From NCBI GenBank assembly GCA_043228905.1, contig JBHGNT010000013.1, positions 9,424,001-9,488,000 on the forward strand: 64,000 bases of DNA. The letters are read 5' to 3'. This DNA comes from Azolla caroliniana (taxonomy: Eukaryota; Polypodiophyta). Positions 20,857 to 31,668 of this stretch are shown here, in pieces (the first letter of the stretch is position 1; the number at the start of each line of letters is the position of its first letter). Both the position numbers and the translations under genes were made by a program. The notes below the pieces were generated by a model. It did no database searches. It saw only the letters and a list, made by a program, of their open reading frames with translations, and had not been told where the DNA came from.

Positions 20857-20874
20857 TGGTGAACCCAACGTGAG
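20857..20874 (+). other. Gypsy-A primer binding site (tRNA-Trp type)
   Basis: TGGTGAACCCAACGTGAG, 8 bp after the LTR. One mismatch (A for G) to the tRNA-Trp complement as found in Gypsy-B and Gypsy-C. Confidence 0.6.
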
Positions 20875-20916
20875 GCGGTAGGAAGGATCAAGTCAAGGAT
20901 CAACTGATACTTGGAG

Positions 20917-22102
20917 ATGGTGTCCTCAAGCAATCAAGCGGGAGAGTTCGAAAGGATGATGATAATCGTTGAACAAATGATGAGATCTTGAGACAACGAT
21001 GTGAGCATGGAGAAGGCCGTCAACCGTGTCGTAGAGCTCGAGGTTCAATTTGATGGAAGGAACGTTACAAAGTTCCTTGACGCACACAAAAGGGAGATGA
21101 AGCAAAGGGATGTGTCTGAAGCGCGGCAAATCACAAGTTTCAAGAGAGTGGTCGCCAACAACATCCAAAGACGTGTCATTGAACTTCAAGAAGGTAAGAC
21201 AACATGGTCCAAGTTCGAGAAAGTGATATTAACGGGGTTCACAATGGAAGACTCGACATGCCCTGATGAAGTGGATAGAGAAGAAGAATAAGAAGATGAG
21301 TGCCTCGAGCGTGTACGACGAATTCAACCAGATGTTTAATCGTCTCCCTAATACGGACCAAGTGTTGCTTGAGGACAAGACTTTATGCTTCTTGAAAGCC
21401 GTGGACATGAAGGATAGACGATAATTGGGGACTCTTCTCGATGACGATACCCGGGCAAATGGGCTTGTAGCGGACTAGATCGCGGTGAAGCAAGCGTGCA
21501 ATAGGCGCGACAAGCATCGTCAATCGGTTGATGACACCGACTTGGCGGGATCGACTGTCACGGAGAAAACGAGACAACCGAAAGTAGTTGAGCTGCCCAA
21601 ACAAAGTAACCCGGAAGAAAACAAGATTGACGACGACATCATTGAAGAACTAGCAAAGAAGTTCGAGATGGTCACGCTAGCCAACATGAATCCTCGAGGG
21701 CTCAAAGGAAAAGAACCCTTTAGATGTGTGTGGTGCGATAGCATGGACCACATGAGAAGAGATTGTTCGAGCCTTCGAGACACCATTCGACAAAATATCG
21801 TGTACATGGATGGCAACATGATCTGCACGAGTGAGACTAGGAGACCCCTGCGAGTGAATTTCGGAAGAGGGGGAATGAAGAAAGCTATGGAGGATGCCGA
21901 GGCGTCTCATGTGGATGCAATGCACTATGCTGCGTTGGCCGGAATAAGAGTCGGGAAAGACAAAAATGAAGTTGCAAAAGTGGCAGCAAAGTTTTGGTCT
22001 TCTGTTCTCAAGTATGAGAAGATGGGGAAGGTCACATCGAATGGGGTAGAGCTTGCGGACCGAAGCGTGCAAAGCATCCGGGTGGTCAGATTTGGTGGAT
22101 GA
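20917..22102 (+). pseudogene. Gypsy-A gag
   Basis: ATG 20917, in frame with the main block at 21001 but with TGA at about 20989 (CGA type) between them. Capsid-like helices: ITSFKRVVANNIQRRVIELQ (about 21130). Further stops at 21289, 21422 and 21477. The zinc knuckle CVWCDSMDHMRRDC fits C-x2-C-x4-H-x4-C exactly (about 21730). Downstream part VNFGRGGMKKAMEDAEASH is shared with Gypsy-C gag. Would package element RNA; broken here. Confidence 0.8.
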
Positions 22103-23096
22103 CAACACCATACTCGCGGAAGTGATGTGCGACAACCATGAGGTGTTCGTCGAAGAAAAGAGAAAAAGAATATAAGAGCAAGGCCCATCAAAAAGACATG
22201 AAACAAGGAACACGAAAAAGAAAGAAGATGTAGAAACAAGTCGAGCTTTACAAATGGAGGAAGGAGACGCTAGCCGAAAAGCGGAGTCAATCAAACGAGT
22301 CAAAGAAACGGTTCAGCCCATGAAGATTGGTGTCGAAGACCCCGCTCGAAAGACAAGGACTATGCCTACCTATAAGCTAAGGTCAGACATAGAGCAGACG
22401 ACAGACCTGAAGAAGATTCTTGAGGAACACATTCTTGACGGCCAAGTGACTTTGTCCTTGAGGGAATTACTCGGCATTATGAAGAAGGAGTTCCATGACA
22501 CGATCGTGGACCTTGTAAAAAGAAAGAGGCAACAATCGGACGAAGAAGAAGAGAAGCCACAAAAAGCAAAGACAAATGCCAAAACGATGGCAAGGGACGA
22601 AGTCGATGAAGATATGGTGGACAGCCACTATACTCAACCTCATTGGGCACGAGCGACAACGAAGATGCCGATGAAGATCGGGGAGAAGAAAGAGACTGTG
22701 GTAGCCTTGATCAACCATGGCTCGGAAATCAACCTCATGTCAACCGAGTTCAACAAAAAAGGAAGATGGCCAATCAATACAAACCACGGATGGAAGATTC
22801 GAGCAGCAACAAAGTCTACGGAGGACTTGTATGGAGCTTGTCCCAATTTTAAAGTCACGATCGGGGATGTGGAGATGGATCAACACTTCTTCGTGCAAGA
22901 ATCAGCATCGCATCCTGTCATCCTAGGACAAACGTATATCACATCATCCTGGATGGAGACCAAGGTGTTCGATAATGGAGCAGCCTTCGCGCGAATCAAG
23001 AGTCTTGACAATCAAAGATCTGTTCAATTCCTAATGGTGCGAGCTAATCATGAAAGAAATCGAGATAGTCTTGGAGGCGAATCCCTGGATTTTTAG
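22103..23096 (+). pseudogene. Gypsy-A gag tail and aspartic protease
   Basis: Begins in the linker (VFVEEKRKR near 22145). The main open block, 22254-23096, has YKLRSDIEQTTDLKKILEEH, then a charged linker, then a retropepsin fold: ALINHGSEINLMS (about 22710), FKVTIGDVEMDQHFFVQ and HPVILGQTYI (about 22915). The related motif is normally DHGSEIN with Asp as catalytic residue; here it is Asn, so the protease is probably inactive. Confidence 0.7.
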
Positions 23097-23170
23097 AGCG
23101 GACTATTGAAGCATGGGGCACAAATAGTCTGAGCGATCACAAGTCCCCACAAGGGAGTAGAGCGCGTGGA

Positions 23171-24501
23171 TTGCGAGGAGAAGCAACATGTGTCACACCT
23201 AGTGGTGCATGTAAACTAGTACTACCCGACAAGAAGGACAAGCGTCAAATACAAGACTTCGAGAAGATGCTGAAAGAAGAAAACATAATAGAAAAAGAAG
23301 AGTGCATGACTCATATTATGGAAGAAGCCTCATTTAACGACACCATCGGCGAAATCGAGGATGTTGTGGACTTGAGCTATCTACACGATCATCACGTGAT
23401 TTCGGTTAGCTCCATCAACATGTACGCTATCATCGATGAATATCATCGAAACATCTTGATGAAGGAAGCTGACATCAACACAAAATATAAAACGGTGGAT
23501 AGGAAGATCAAGCCAGTTGCGGTTCCGCTACTGAAAAATAGCTGGCAAAAGATGAAGGAAGTCACTAACGATCCAAGCTTAAGAGATCCAAAGACAATAG
23601 GTCATGTCTTCACCGAAGAGATGAAGAGGAAGCTACGAGTTGGAAGGGAGGATTTCCTTCTCCCTGAAGAGGAGTGAATGTTTCGCGACATGCTTGAGGG
23701 ACATGGGAAGGCTTTCGCATTTTTCCCACGAGAAATCGGATGTGCTAATCCAAGGACGATAGAGCCGATGGTAATCTTCATGGTGCCGCATGTGCCTTGG
23801 AATTTGAAACCGATACCAGTTCCGAGAGCACATCTACCGAAGCTGATCGAGCTCTTAAAGGAGAAGGTGAATATGGGAATTTTGGAACCATCGAATGCTC
23901 CTTACTCTAATAGGTGGTTCACGGTGCTGAAGAAGAATGGATCATTGCGATTCATCCAAGATCTTCAACCCGTCAACAAGGTACCAATTCGAAATGCTGG
24001 AATCGGTCCGAGCGTGGACGAATTTGCCGAGGCGTTTGCAGGCGGTCCATCTACTCCATTGGCGATCTCTACTCCGGATATGACCAATTCCAGTTGGCAA
24101 TCGACAATCGTGACATTACGACCATGAGGACTCCGATTGGGCTCGTGCAGATGTGTACCTTACCTCAAGGTGTAACGAACTCGGTGGCTCATATGGTGAA
24201 TGCCATGAACAAGGTCTTAAAGGATGGAATCTCGGACATCACGATGCCATTCTTGGATGATATTCCAATAAAAGGATGTTCAGATGAATCGAAAGATAAG
24301 GAAGGGTGTAGAAAGTTCATCGCGGATCATATGAAAGATTGCGAGAAGGTGCTTCAAAGACTCGAAGATGCAAATTTGACATTTTCGGGAGAAAAATCTG
24401 CATTCGGGCAACCAGAGATCTTGGTGGTAGGTCACTTGTGTGGAGCCGATTTATGTGACTGTAGATACGAGCCCAACCGGAATCGGGTGGGTCCTCAATA
24501 A
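23171..24501 (+). pseudogene. Gypsy-A reverse transcriptase
   Basis: N-terminal linker KYKTVDRKIKPVAVPL (about 23485), stop at 23675, then RT fingers and palm: LIELLKEKVNMGILEPSNAPYSNRWFTVLKKNGSLRF (about 23840-23955), YSGYDQFQLA (about 24070), MCTLPQGVTNSVAHMVNAMNKVL and the active-site box FLDDIPIKG (about 24255). A frame change occurs near 24040-24130. Sequence reaches SAFGQPEILVVG and then passes abruptly to RNase H near 24440, so the thumb/connection region appears deleted. Confidence 0.8.
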
Positions 24502-24790
24502 AGAAGGAGAAGATAATGCGCAGTATGTCATCCAGTTTGGAGCAAAGGTTCTCAACGAACGACAACGAGGATACGCCCAAGTCAAACGGGAACTTTGGGG
24601 TATTATGTCGGCAGTGAAGATAGACAAAGACTACCTGATTGGGTTGGAAGTGATAATTGAGACAAATTGTCTCCCAATCCTCGAGATGATCTCAGGATGT
24701 GCGACACCAGATCTAGCTATGCTAAGGTGGAGATCGCTTATATTAAATCTTTAAACCCAGAGATCCACCACATTGTAGGAAAGAAGAACA
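24440..24790 (+). pseudogene. Gypsy-A RNase H
   Basis: VTVDTSPTGIGWVLNKEG gives the first acidic residue of the RNase H fold, then ERQRGYAQVKRELWGI and VIIETNCLPILEMISG. The frame changes near 24700 into NPEIHHIVGKKNTMGDMLSRA. Degrades RNA in RNA:DNA hybrids; decayed copy. Confidence 0.7.
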
Positions 24791-25797
24791 CCATGGGTGA
24801 CATGCTATCGAGGGCAAGATTTGAGAATGAACGTGACATGGTTTTGGAAGATGAAGACGTCACCCTCGACTTCTTCAAGATGGCTCGACTATCGGCGGAA
24901 GAAAAGGGCACGCTAACCCTCCACGCCTTCAACGAGGACGAGTACGAAGGGAAGTGGTTACTAATCGGAAGATTCCTAAGAACAATGACGACGGATGCTT
25001 CGTTGACGAAGGAGGAGGCCCTACAAATCCGGAAGAAAGCTTACCAATACTTCTTGAAGGGAGGATTCCTTTGGCGACACCCAAAAAGAAGGACAAGAAT
25101 ACCACCTCGAGTGGTGGTGAAGAAAGAAGAGCAAGTGACGCTAATGACCGAATTCCACGAGAGTGCCTGGGCAGGTCATAGAGGAATATGTGCGACATTC
25201 GAGAAGTTGAAGGAGAAGTACTGGTGGCCAAGCATGTACAAAGATGTACTCCATTTCGTGTCCACATGCGAAACATGCCAAGTACATTCAAATATACATC
25301 ATCGTGATGAGCTACGACCGACATACCCGCTCACCATACACTTCAAGTGGATGGTGGATCTGGTCTCAATGCCAATGGGAGTGGGACAAATGAAATACTT
25401 GGCTCTGGCAAGAGAAGACTTGACAAATCAAGTAGAATGACGGGTCTTGACAAATAAGACGACGTCGGTTGTTTGCAAATTTCTACTCGAAGAGGTTGTC
25501 TACCGATACGGATGTGTGGGAAAGATAGTCGTCGACCGAGAGGAGTTGGATGCACACGAAGCAATGGAGCTTTTCGAACGACTAGGCGTGAAGCTCTCCC
25601 TCACGACTGCCTACAATCCAGAAGCGAATGGGAAGATCGTGCGAGGGCATGGACCTATCGTCAAAGCCATCGTACAAGCATGCAACGGTCGAGTCGGGAA
25701 TTGGCCACAACTATTGCCCTATGCCTTGTGGGCTGACAGAACGACACACAGCTCAGTGACAGGGTATATGCCAATGGAGCTTATGTATGGACAAAAT

Positions 25798-26677
25798 TGA
25801 CAGGAACTGTACGCTCCTTCTACGCAACGCTCGGCCACAACCGAGCTTAGAATCATACACAGAAAAACGGGAAATAAACACGACACAGAGAAGAGAAGAG
25901 TACACAGGATGTTTACGTGGAAAACCCCAAACTAGGGAAAAAACCACGGCAGCCCACAGGCTGCAAACTATCACTATGTTAGAATGTACAATAGTGAGTT
26001 CACGGAGGCAACGACCTCATGCTCACGATCTTCGCCACAGGCGGCGGTTACAACAGAGGCAACGACCTCTTTCTCTCTCTCTCTCTCTCTGTACACGGTT
26101 ACGCGCTATCTCTCTTCTTGCACCAACAAGAATAACAACAACACTAAAAGTGTTCCCTAAGTCATATTTATACTAATATGACTTTTTGGCTATTTACAAA
26201 TATAGCCTCTATGGATTCTCAAAAACATATTTACGAATATGTCTCTTCATCTGGTTCTCACTGGGTCTGCACCATCCGGCTCTCCGTAGCCGGGTACTCC
26301 TCATCCGGTTCTCACCGGGTCTGCACCATCCGGCTCTCCGTAGTCGGGTACTCCTCATCCGGTTCTCACCGGGTCTGCACCATCCGACTCTCCGTAGCCG
26401 GGTACTCCTCATCCGGTTCTCACCGGGTCTGCACCATCTGGCTCTCCGTAGTCGGGCACTCCTCATCTGGTTCTCACCGGGTCTACACCATCCGGCTCTC
26501 CGTAGCCGGGTACTCCTCATCCGGTTCTCACCGGGTCTACACCATCCGGTACTCCGTAGCCGGGTACTCCTCATCCGGTTCTCACCGGGTCTACACCATC
26601 CGGTTTCGGCCTCGACCGAGTTTGTTCATCGGCACTGTTCTTCTCCCTTCCCATCCGGAGGGACCTGTCTCCCAACA
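25798..26677 (-). mobile_element. Solo Copia LTR with perfect 5-bp TSD, in Gypsy-A integrase
   Basis: Minus strand starts TGTTGGGAGACAGG and ends CAGTTCCTGTCA. Flanked by AAAAT on both sides (25793-25797 and 26678-26682). Same family as the Copia-G LTR (62576-63250). Contains six full and one partial 54-bp repeats (26255-26610) and a TATA box enclosed by AAGTCATAT/ATATGACTT arms near 26160. Left by recombination between two LTRs of a full insertion. Confidence 0.9.
26255..26610 (-). repeat. 54-bp tandem repeats in the solo LTR
   Basis: Six complete units plus a partial one, each containing GGGTCTGCACCAT or GGGTCTACACCAT on plus. Because 54 is divisible by three, all frames stay open and give spurious 18-residue repeat proteins. 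Confidence 0.9.
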
Positions 26678-27235
26678 AAAATCCGGTAATGCCCATCAAA
26701 AGGACGATCGCCTCATGGGTAGCGATACCATGGGAGAACAAGATGAGCCGAGAAGAGTTATTAGCGGCACGGATAAGGCAACTTGAAAGAAGACCTGAAG
26801 ATTTAGAAAAAGCACGAAAGATGATGGAGGCAACCCGAGTGAAGAACAAAATTTAGTTCGACAAGACACATCGACTGTGTCCCAAGAAGATCGAAGAAGG
26901 AGATTGGGTATTGGTCTATGACAACAGCCTTGACAATCAACACAATACAACAAGAAAGTTTGCAAGAACATGGTTCAGATCGTATGTGGTGACAAGTGCC
27001 AATGATAATGCCACATACCACCTTGCGGAGCTAGACAGATCAAGGTTGGTCGTACCCATTGTAGGGAAAAGAGTAAAGATTTTCAAGAAAAGACAAGACG
27101 AGGATCCTGACCTCGATCACCTCGACGGTGAAGATAATAGGACAAATGTGAATGAGGACGTGGAAGAATTTGATTGATCACCATAGCCGAAATTTCGCAC
27201 TCTCTCTTCTTGGCACGTATCGGAGGATGTGCGGT

Positions 27236-27249
27236 TTGGTGGGGGTGGA
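27236..27249 (+). other. Gypsy-A polypurine tract
   Basis: TGGTGGGGGTGGA directly before TGTCGTGAAG of the 3' LTR. Confidence 0.7.
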
Positions 27250-28436
27250 TGTCGTGAAGATTTTTGGCGATAGTGTGAAACTTGTGAGGAACATACGAAA
27301 TTGAGTGTGGTTCTTCTCACGAAATATAAAACAATAATAGTGAAAATACTATTTTAAATAAGTTTAATATCTTGGTACAAAAAGATGGAGGTCTTAAAGA
27401 GCTTTTGAATGCACTTTGCTACATAACAAACGATCAACTAAGTGTGAAGTTATGTGGGTATGAAGTTGTGAAAAAAGAAAAGAAAAACAAACCTGTGAGA
27501 TGTCCCACATAGATAGGACAAACAAGGATCCTACAATATATAAAGCAAAGCCAAAAGCTATTACTTTGTGTTTATGTGTGGAGCATAGAGAGTTCAAGGT
27601 GACTTGAACTAAGTTAATCAAATGAATGGGTGTGGCCAACCAAAACCAAACCGGCGGCAGCGACAATCGGTGACCGGTCGATGACGAAACCGGCTCGGGA
27701 TGCGAACCAAACGGGTGTAAATTGGACGGATCGGTTGATCGGGGTGCATGGTGTCTTAAAGATATTTGGTGCATGGTATTTGGCCAACCAAAACTGAACG
27801 GGTGGTAGTGGCAATCGGTGACCGGCCGATGACGGAACCGGCTCAGGATGCAGACCAAACGGGTGCAAATTGGACGGGTCGGTTGATCGCGGTGCATGGT
27901 GTCTTAAAGATATTTGGTGTAATTACAAGACCAAAATCCTAATAGTATTTTGTGCTTTAAAAAGGGATGTATTTTCACTTGAACATTGCACCTCCAAGTT
28001 TAGAGTCTATAGGCTTACCATTAAGCCAAATCATTTCTTTAGGGATATATTTTTTATCACTATACTTTTACATGTAATTCTCATACATGAGAGCTTAGAT
28101 GATGACATGGCAAGCATGCATTGCATGCATTCCGTGCATGTCTTGCACCCTCACATGCACCATATGCATGGGGGCATCTATAAAAGAGTGGAGGAATCAA
28201 GCAAGTGGGGACTAATGTAAATTTTGGGGAAAATAATAAGAAAACTCGTTATCCTATTGATATATCTTGTCTCTCAAATCTAAAGTCAAGCGTTCAATCT
28301 TTATCTTAATCTCTCTCTCTTTCAATCTATCTTAAATACTTTCTCACTAAAGCTAGTTCAAACTTCAAATCCTTCCGGTCTAGGACCCCGGTGGTTCCGC
28401 CTCACGATCCGCACCTAGTGACGGATCTTCACGACA
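27250..28436 (+). repeat. Gypsy-A 3' LTR, 1187 bp, expanded
   Basis: About 235 bp longer than the 5' LTR. The extra sequence includes a block near 27465-27640 absent from the 5' LTR and a direct duplication of the segment with GGCCAACCAAAAC...GTGTCTTAAAGATATTTGGTG (27630-27765 and 27780-27920). The remaining parts are nearly identical to the 5' LTR. Confidence 0.85.
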
Positions 28437-28703
28437 CAGGATTATGAGATTCTTTTGACGGGCGGATCAATGCAACTTCTAGTTCACCGATTTCGTGGCC
28501 CTCTCGGCCGACTTCAACCTCGTTTTCGGGGGTCCCTCCTTGCTTCTAGCCGTGTCGGATTCACTTCGATCCAACATTTCAGCCTCAATGCCATATTCCG
28601 GCATCTTCATCTTCCCTTTTTCCTTGCACGTAAATTGTCTCCTTGATTTCTGGCGTGGGGACTGCATGGCCGAGTCTCCACTACTCACCAGCTCTTCATC
28701 CGA
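28437..28703 (-). pseudogene. Copia-A linker between integrase and RT
   Basis: Resumption of Copia-A after Gypsy-A. Minus-strand frame 28688-28479 is Lys/Glu/Ser-rich, as expected of the variable region between integrase and RT in Copia elements. No domain recognised. Confidence 0.45.
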
Positions 28704-29830
28704 CTAGTTCGTTTGACTCAGTCGTTCATTCCACACACTTAGCCGAAATGAGATCAAACTCTCTTCTAGAGTTCTGATTTCCTCTTCATCAAGGGGCATC
28801 TTGGCCTCACTGGCCTCATCCTCTGAATTCAAAATGGAGTGGATGGGAGTTGGAGATGGAGACACGTACCATGAAGTCGACTCGTCGAAAACAACATCTC
28901 GGCTTACTCTGACATCTTTCGTGTGGGGGTTATAACACTTATAACCCTTCTGCTCATCTGAGTAGCCGACCAAGATACATTTTTCAGCTTTCGCGTCTAG
29001 CTTCCTCCGCTTTTCCTTCGGCACATGCACGTATGCAACGCTACCGAAAACCCTCAAGTTTGCCAAATTTGGCTTCTTCTCAAAGTACATCTCGTGTGGC
29101 GACACTCCTCCATTTACAAAAGTTCAATTCTGTAGGTATACCGCCAACCTGACAGCTTCGGCCCAATAGAATTTTGGCATATGCTTCTCCTCAACAATTT
29201 CCCTAGTCGTTTCTTCGATCATCTGATTCTTCCTCTCAGACACAATGTTCTGTTGTGGCTTGTATCTGTAGGAGAATTCACATCGAGTTCCATCCTTTTG
29301 TAGATAGCTAGAGAACTAGTCGAAAAAATACTCTTTCCCGCCATCAAACTTTAGGCACTTGATTTTCCAGTCCGTCTCCCATTTAGAAAGGCTCATCACC
29401 TTTAAGAAACAGGAGAAGACTTTGCTTTTCTTCTCGATCAAGCATGCCCAAGTGTGTGGAGTGTAATCATCGATGAAGGTTACAAAGTAACGACTTCCAT
29501 CGATACTCACGTTTTGCATCAGTCCCCATACATCCGAGTGGATCAAATCGAGCTTGTTTCAGCTCCGATTTCTTTAATTTGGGAACGGAAGTCGGTGATG
29601 CTTCCCTAATTGGCATGCTTCGCAGACTTGGCCATTTTGGCCAATGAGTTTCGACAAGCTGAAAATGATGTTTTTCGTCTGCATCTCTCGAAGCCGTGGG
29701 AAGTTGACGTGGCCAAATCGCTTGTGCCACAAGTCAATGTCCGATTTGACTTTTTCCCCTTGGCGAACATAACAATGCCTACGTCATTCGTTTCGAAGAT
29801 GAACATCCTCCCTTCTTGTCGCCCTTGCAC
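28704..29830 (-). pseudogene. Copia-A integrase
   Basis: MIHSDVWG (first catalytic Asp, 29546), SRYFVTFIDDYT (about 29490) and KCLKFDGGKEYF (second Asp region, about 29330). C-terminal block after a gap: MSPHEMYFEKKPNLANLRVFG, then KCILVGYSDEQKGYKCYNP (about 28970) and SRDVVFDES. The pre-integrase zinc part lies near 29700 in another frame. Inactive: frameshifts and a degenerate Glu region. Confidence 0.7.
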
Positions 29831-29875
29831 GATGATCCTGCCTTCTTCTTCAATGAAGCATCTGAGATGAGTAAA

Positions 29876-31053
29876 TCAAACTTGCATGCCTTGGTCAACA
29901 ATCTGTCCGACCGACACCAAATTCTTGGTGATTGTGGGCACATGCAAGACATTTCTCATGGTTCCCTTCTGTCCGACATGGCTCAGAGGGACATCTCCGA
30001 TGTGTTCGATGGGGTGAGGGGTGTCATCGCCATTTTCGACGACCCTTGGTTTCTCCGGCTTCTCTAGAGTCGAGAACCACTCCCTGTGATTCGTCATGTG
30101 GTTCAACGAGCCCAAATCCACATACCACACCTCGTTCGACCTTGAGGTGTTCACCGCCATTGAGTTGGCTTTGTGCCTCATCACGAAGGCTGGGCCCGTT
30201 TCGTCTTGCCCTAAGCCTTTGGCGTAGTGCGATCTTTGATGCCTATCCGCATCTCCTCAGCTCAATCCGGCCTTGTCCAAATGGGCTCACTTTTTCGAGC
30301 ACTCTCTCTCTCTATGGCCCTTCCGGCCACAATACCAACAATCCGTCTCGGCCTTTCCTTGACAACCTCCGGCGCCGCCTTGACTCCCCCTACCTGTGGA
30401 GTGTCCAGAACCGTTGTCGGCATTTCGATTATGCCTCGAATTCTGCTCCTATCGGCCACTCCCATTACGCGCTGACCCACCTCATCCACCACGACCATGG
30501 GGCCGATCCGCCTCGTATACAACATCTTGGTGCTAGTGTGCATACTTGTCGACGCACCCGAGTGGTTTTCTTGTACGAGCAACATCGATTGTAGCATGAA
30601 AAATGAAGGGGTATTCTCCCTTGGGCAGACCGCCGTTCGGAATGCTCCGAACTTTGACATCAACCCTCTAAGGCAAACCTGCACCATTTTATCCTCCTCG
30701 ACGTTCACGTCGACAAAGGCGAGAGATTCACAAATCTCCTTGATTTTGGAGGTGTAGTCAGCCACTAACATGTCTCTTTGTCAGACATTGCTCAGCTCCT
30801 GTCTGAGTTGAAGCTTTCTAGCTATGGTGCTCGCGGCGAAAATCTTCTTCAAATTTCCCCAAGCATCCTTCGACGTCCTAGCATCCCGAATGTAGCTCAA
30901 AAGTTGATCGCTCACACAGGATGCAAAGCAGTAGAGAACTCGGCTTGATGCCTGTTCCCAGGCCGGGAAATCTTTATGTGTCGACTTGGGTGTTGCATCA
31001 TTAACTCCTTCGACGTAACTCCAATAACTGTGCCTGAGCAGGTACTGGTGCAT
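29876..31053 (-). pseudogene. Copia-A gag and protease
   Basis: Gag: DQLLSYIRDARTSKDAWGNLKKIF and ARKLQLRQELSNV (31053-30784), a TGA at the break, then YTSKIKEICESLAFV (about 30750) and CLRGLMSKFGAFRTAV. The zinc knuckle is no longer intact. Protease (from 30184): EVWYVDLGSLNHMTNH, where Copia proteases normally read DSGAS/T, so the catalytic motif is altered. Then NVLHVPTITKNLVSVGQ. Confidence 0.75.
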
Positions 31054-31200
31054 CTTGTATGACCAAGATGCATAGTTGCTCCTATCGAGCTTTTCAGTCG
31101 GACGCGAGCATCCTATTCCTGTCTTTTCTTTTCCGAAGAACGAGAAACTTGACTCTATCTTGTGCGCTTGCTTTTCGGTCGGCTATAGAGGAGTCTCAAG

Positions 31201-31218
31201 CCTCGCACTCTGATACCA
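31201..31218 (-). other. Copia-A primer binding site (initiator Met tRNA)
   Basis: Minus strand TGGTATCAGAGTGCGAGG directly after the LTR. The TGGTATCAGAGC core is the standard plant initiator-Met tRNA site; one change is present. Confidence 0.85.
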
Positions 31219-31668
31219 TGTAAAAGAATACGTGTGCGGAAGCGTGGGCGATAAACACTGAGTACACAATTGGTTTCGGAAACTCAACAGTGAGGTAAAC
31301 ATAGAGAATGGTGTTAGAGAGAGAGACAGAGAGAGCAGACAGCAACTTCTATTCTGAATAATGAACACTCTGTACATACGATGTGCTTAGTGAGCACTTT
31401 TTATCCAAGCCCCTGACGAGTGGGCTCACACAAGTACCGTCAGTACTTGAATGCTCATAAGTGAGCCTGACACTAATTTTGCCTACAATATTCCTATCTA
31501 CCATAATAGGAATATAGACCTTCAACAACCTTTTTGGAATTCTTCCGATTGGGCCCACCCCACTTGAATTTTCTTCGATTCAGCTCCCAACTCTCGGCCC
31601 TCGGCTCTTGGCTCTTGGCCCTCGGCTTCTTCAGCCGATTTTGTCCATGTTGAGCTTGTCTCTCAATA
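31219..31668 (-). repeat. Copia-A 5' LTR, 450 bp
   Basis: Minus strand starts TATTGAGAGACAAGC (first dinucleotide decayed from TG) and ends TTTTACA next to the PBS. A 10-bp inverted repeat ATATTCCTAT/ATAGGAATAT is shared with the 3' copy. Confidence 0.8.

Larger units (their letters stand above)
24790..27176 (+). pseudogene. Gypsy-A integrase, split by a solo LTR
   Basis: HHCC zinc domain: EFHESAWAGHRGICATFEKL then CETCQ (about 25150-25280). Catalytic core: first Asp in MVDLVSMPMGVGQMKYL (about 25350), second in KIVVDREEL (about 25525), Glu in AYNPEANGK (about 25615), followed by LLPYALWADRTTHSSVTGYMP (about 25710). Stop at 25438. At 25797 the frame enters a solo LTR and resumes at 26683. 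The C-terminal GPY/F-like part follows: GDWVLVYDNSLDN, RTWFRSYVV, TYHLAEL (26900-27040). TAG near 26853. Confidence 0.8.
19897..28436 (+). mobile_element. Gypsy-A: near full-length but decayed Ty3/Gypsy element
   Basis: 5' LTR 19897-20848, PBS 20857, gag, protease, RT, RNase H and integrase in Gypsy order, polypurine tract, 3' LTR 27250-28436. LTR ends TGTCGTGAAGA and TCTTCACGACA are exact inverted repeats. It interrupts Copia-A. Left flank ATCAG and right flank CAGGA share only CAG, so no clean TSD. A solo Copia LTR sits inside integrase at 25798-26677. Confidence 0.9.
17383..31668 (-). mobile_element. Copia-A: old minus-strand Copia element hosting the left nest
   Basis: On minus from right to left: 5' LTR 31668-31219, PBS 31218, gag and protease 31053-29876, integrase 29830-28704, an interruption by Gypsy-A (19897-28436), RT and RNase H 19874-18138, an extra ORF, polypurine tract, and 3' LTR from 17666. 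The 3' LTR is cut at 17383 by Gypsy-B. The two LTR segments share CAGTACTTGAATGCTCATAAG and the ATATTCCTAT inverted repeat. Coding parts carry many stops and frameshifts, so it is dead. TSD not testable. Confidence 0.85.

Noticed and set aside
26178-26786. 202-codon plus-strand repeat protein
   Set aside because: Translation of 54-bp LTR repeats; 54 is a multiple of three, so every frame stays open.
19892-28441. TSD for Gypsy-A
   Set aside because: Flanks ATCAG and CAGGA do not match as a 5-bp duplication; only CAG is shared, so no TSD is claimed.
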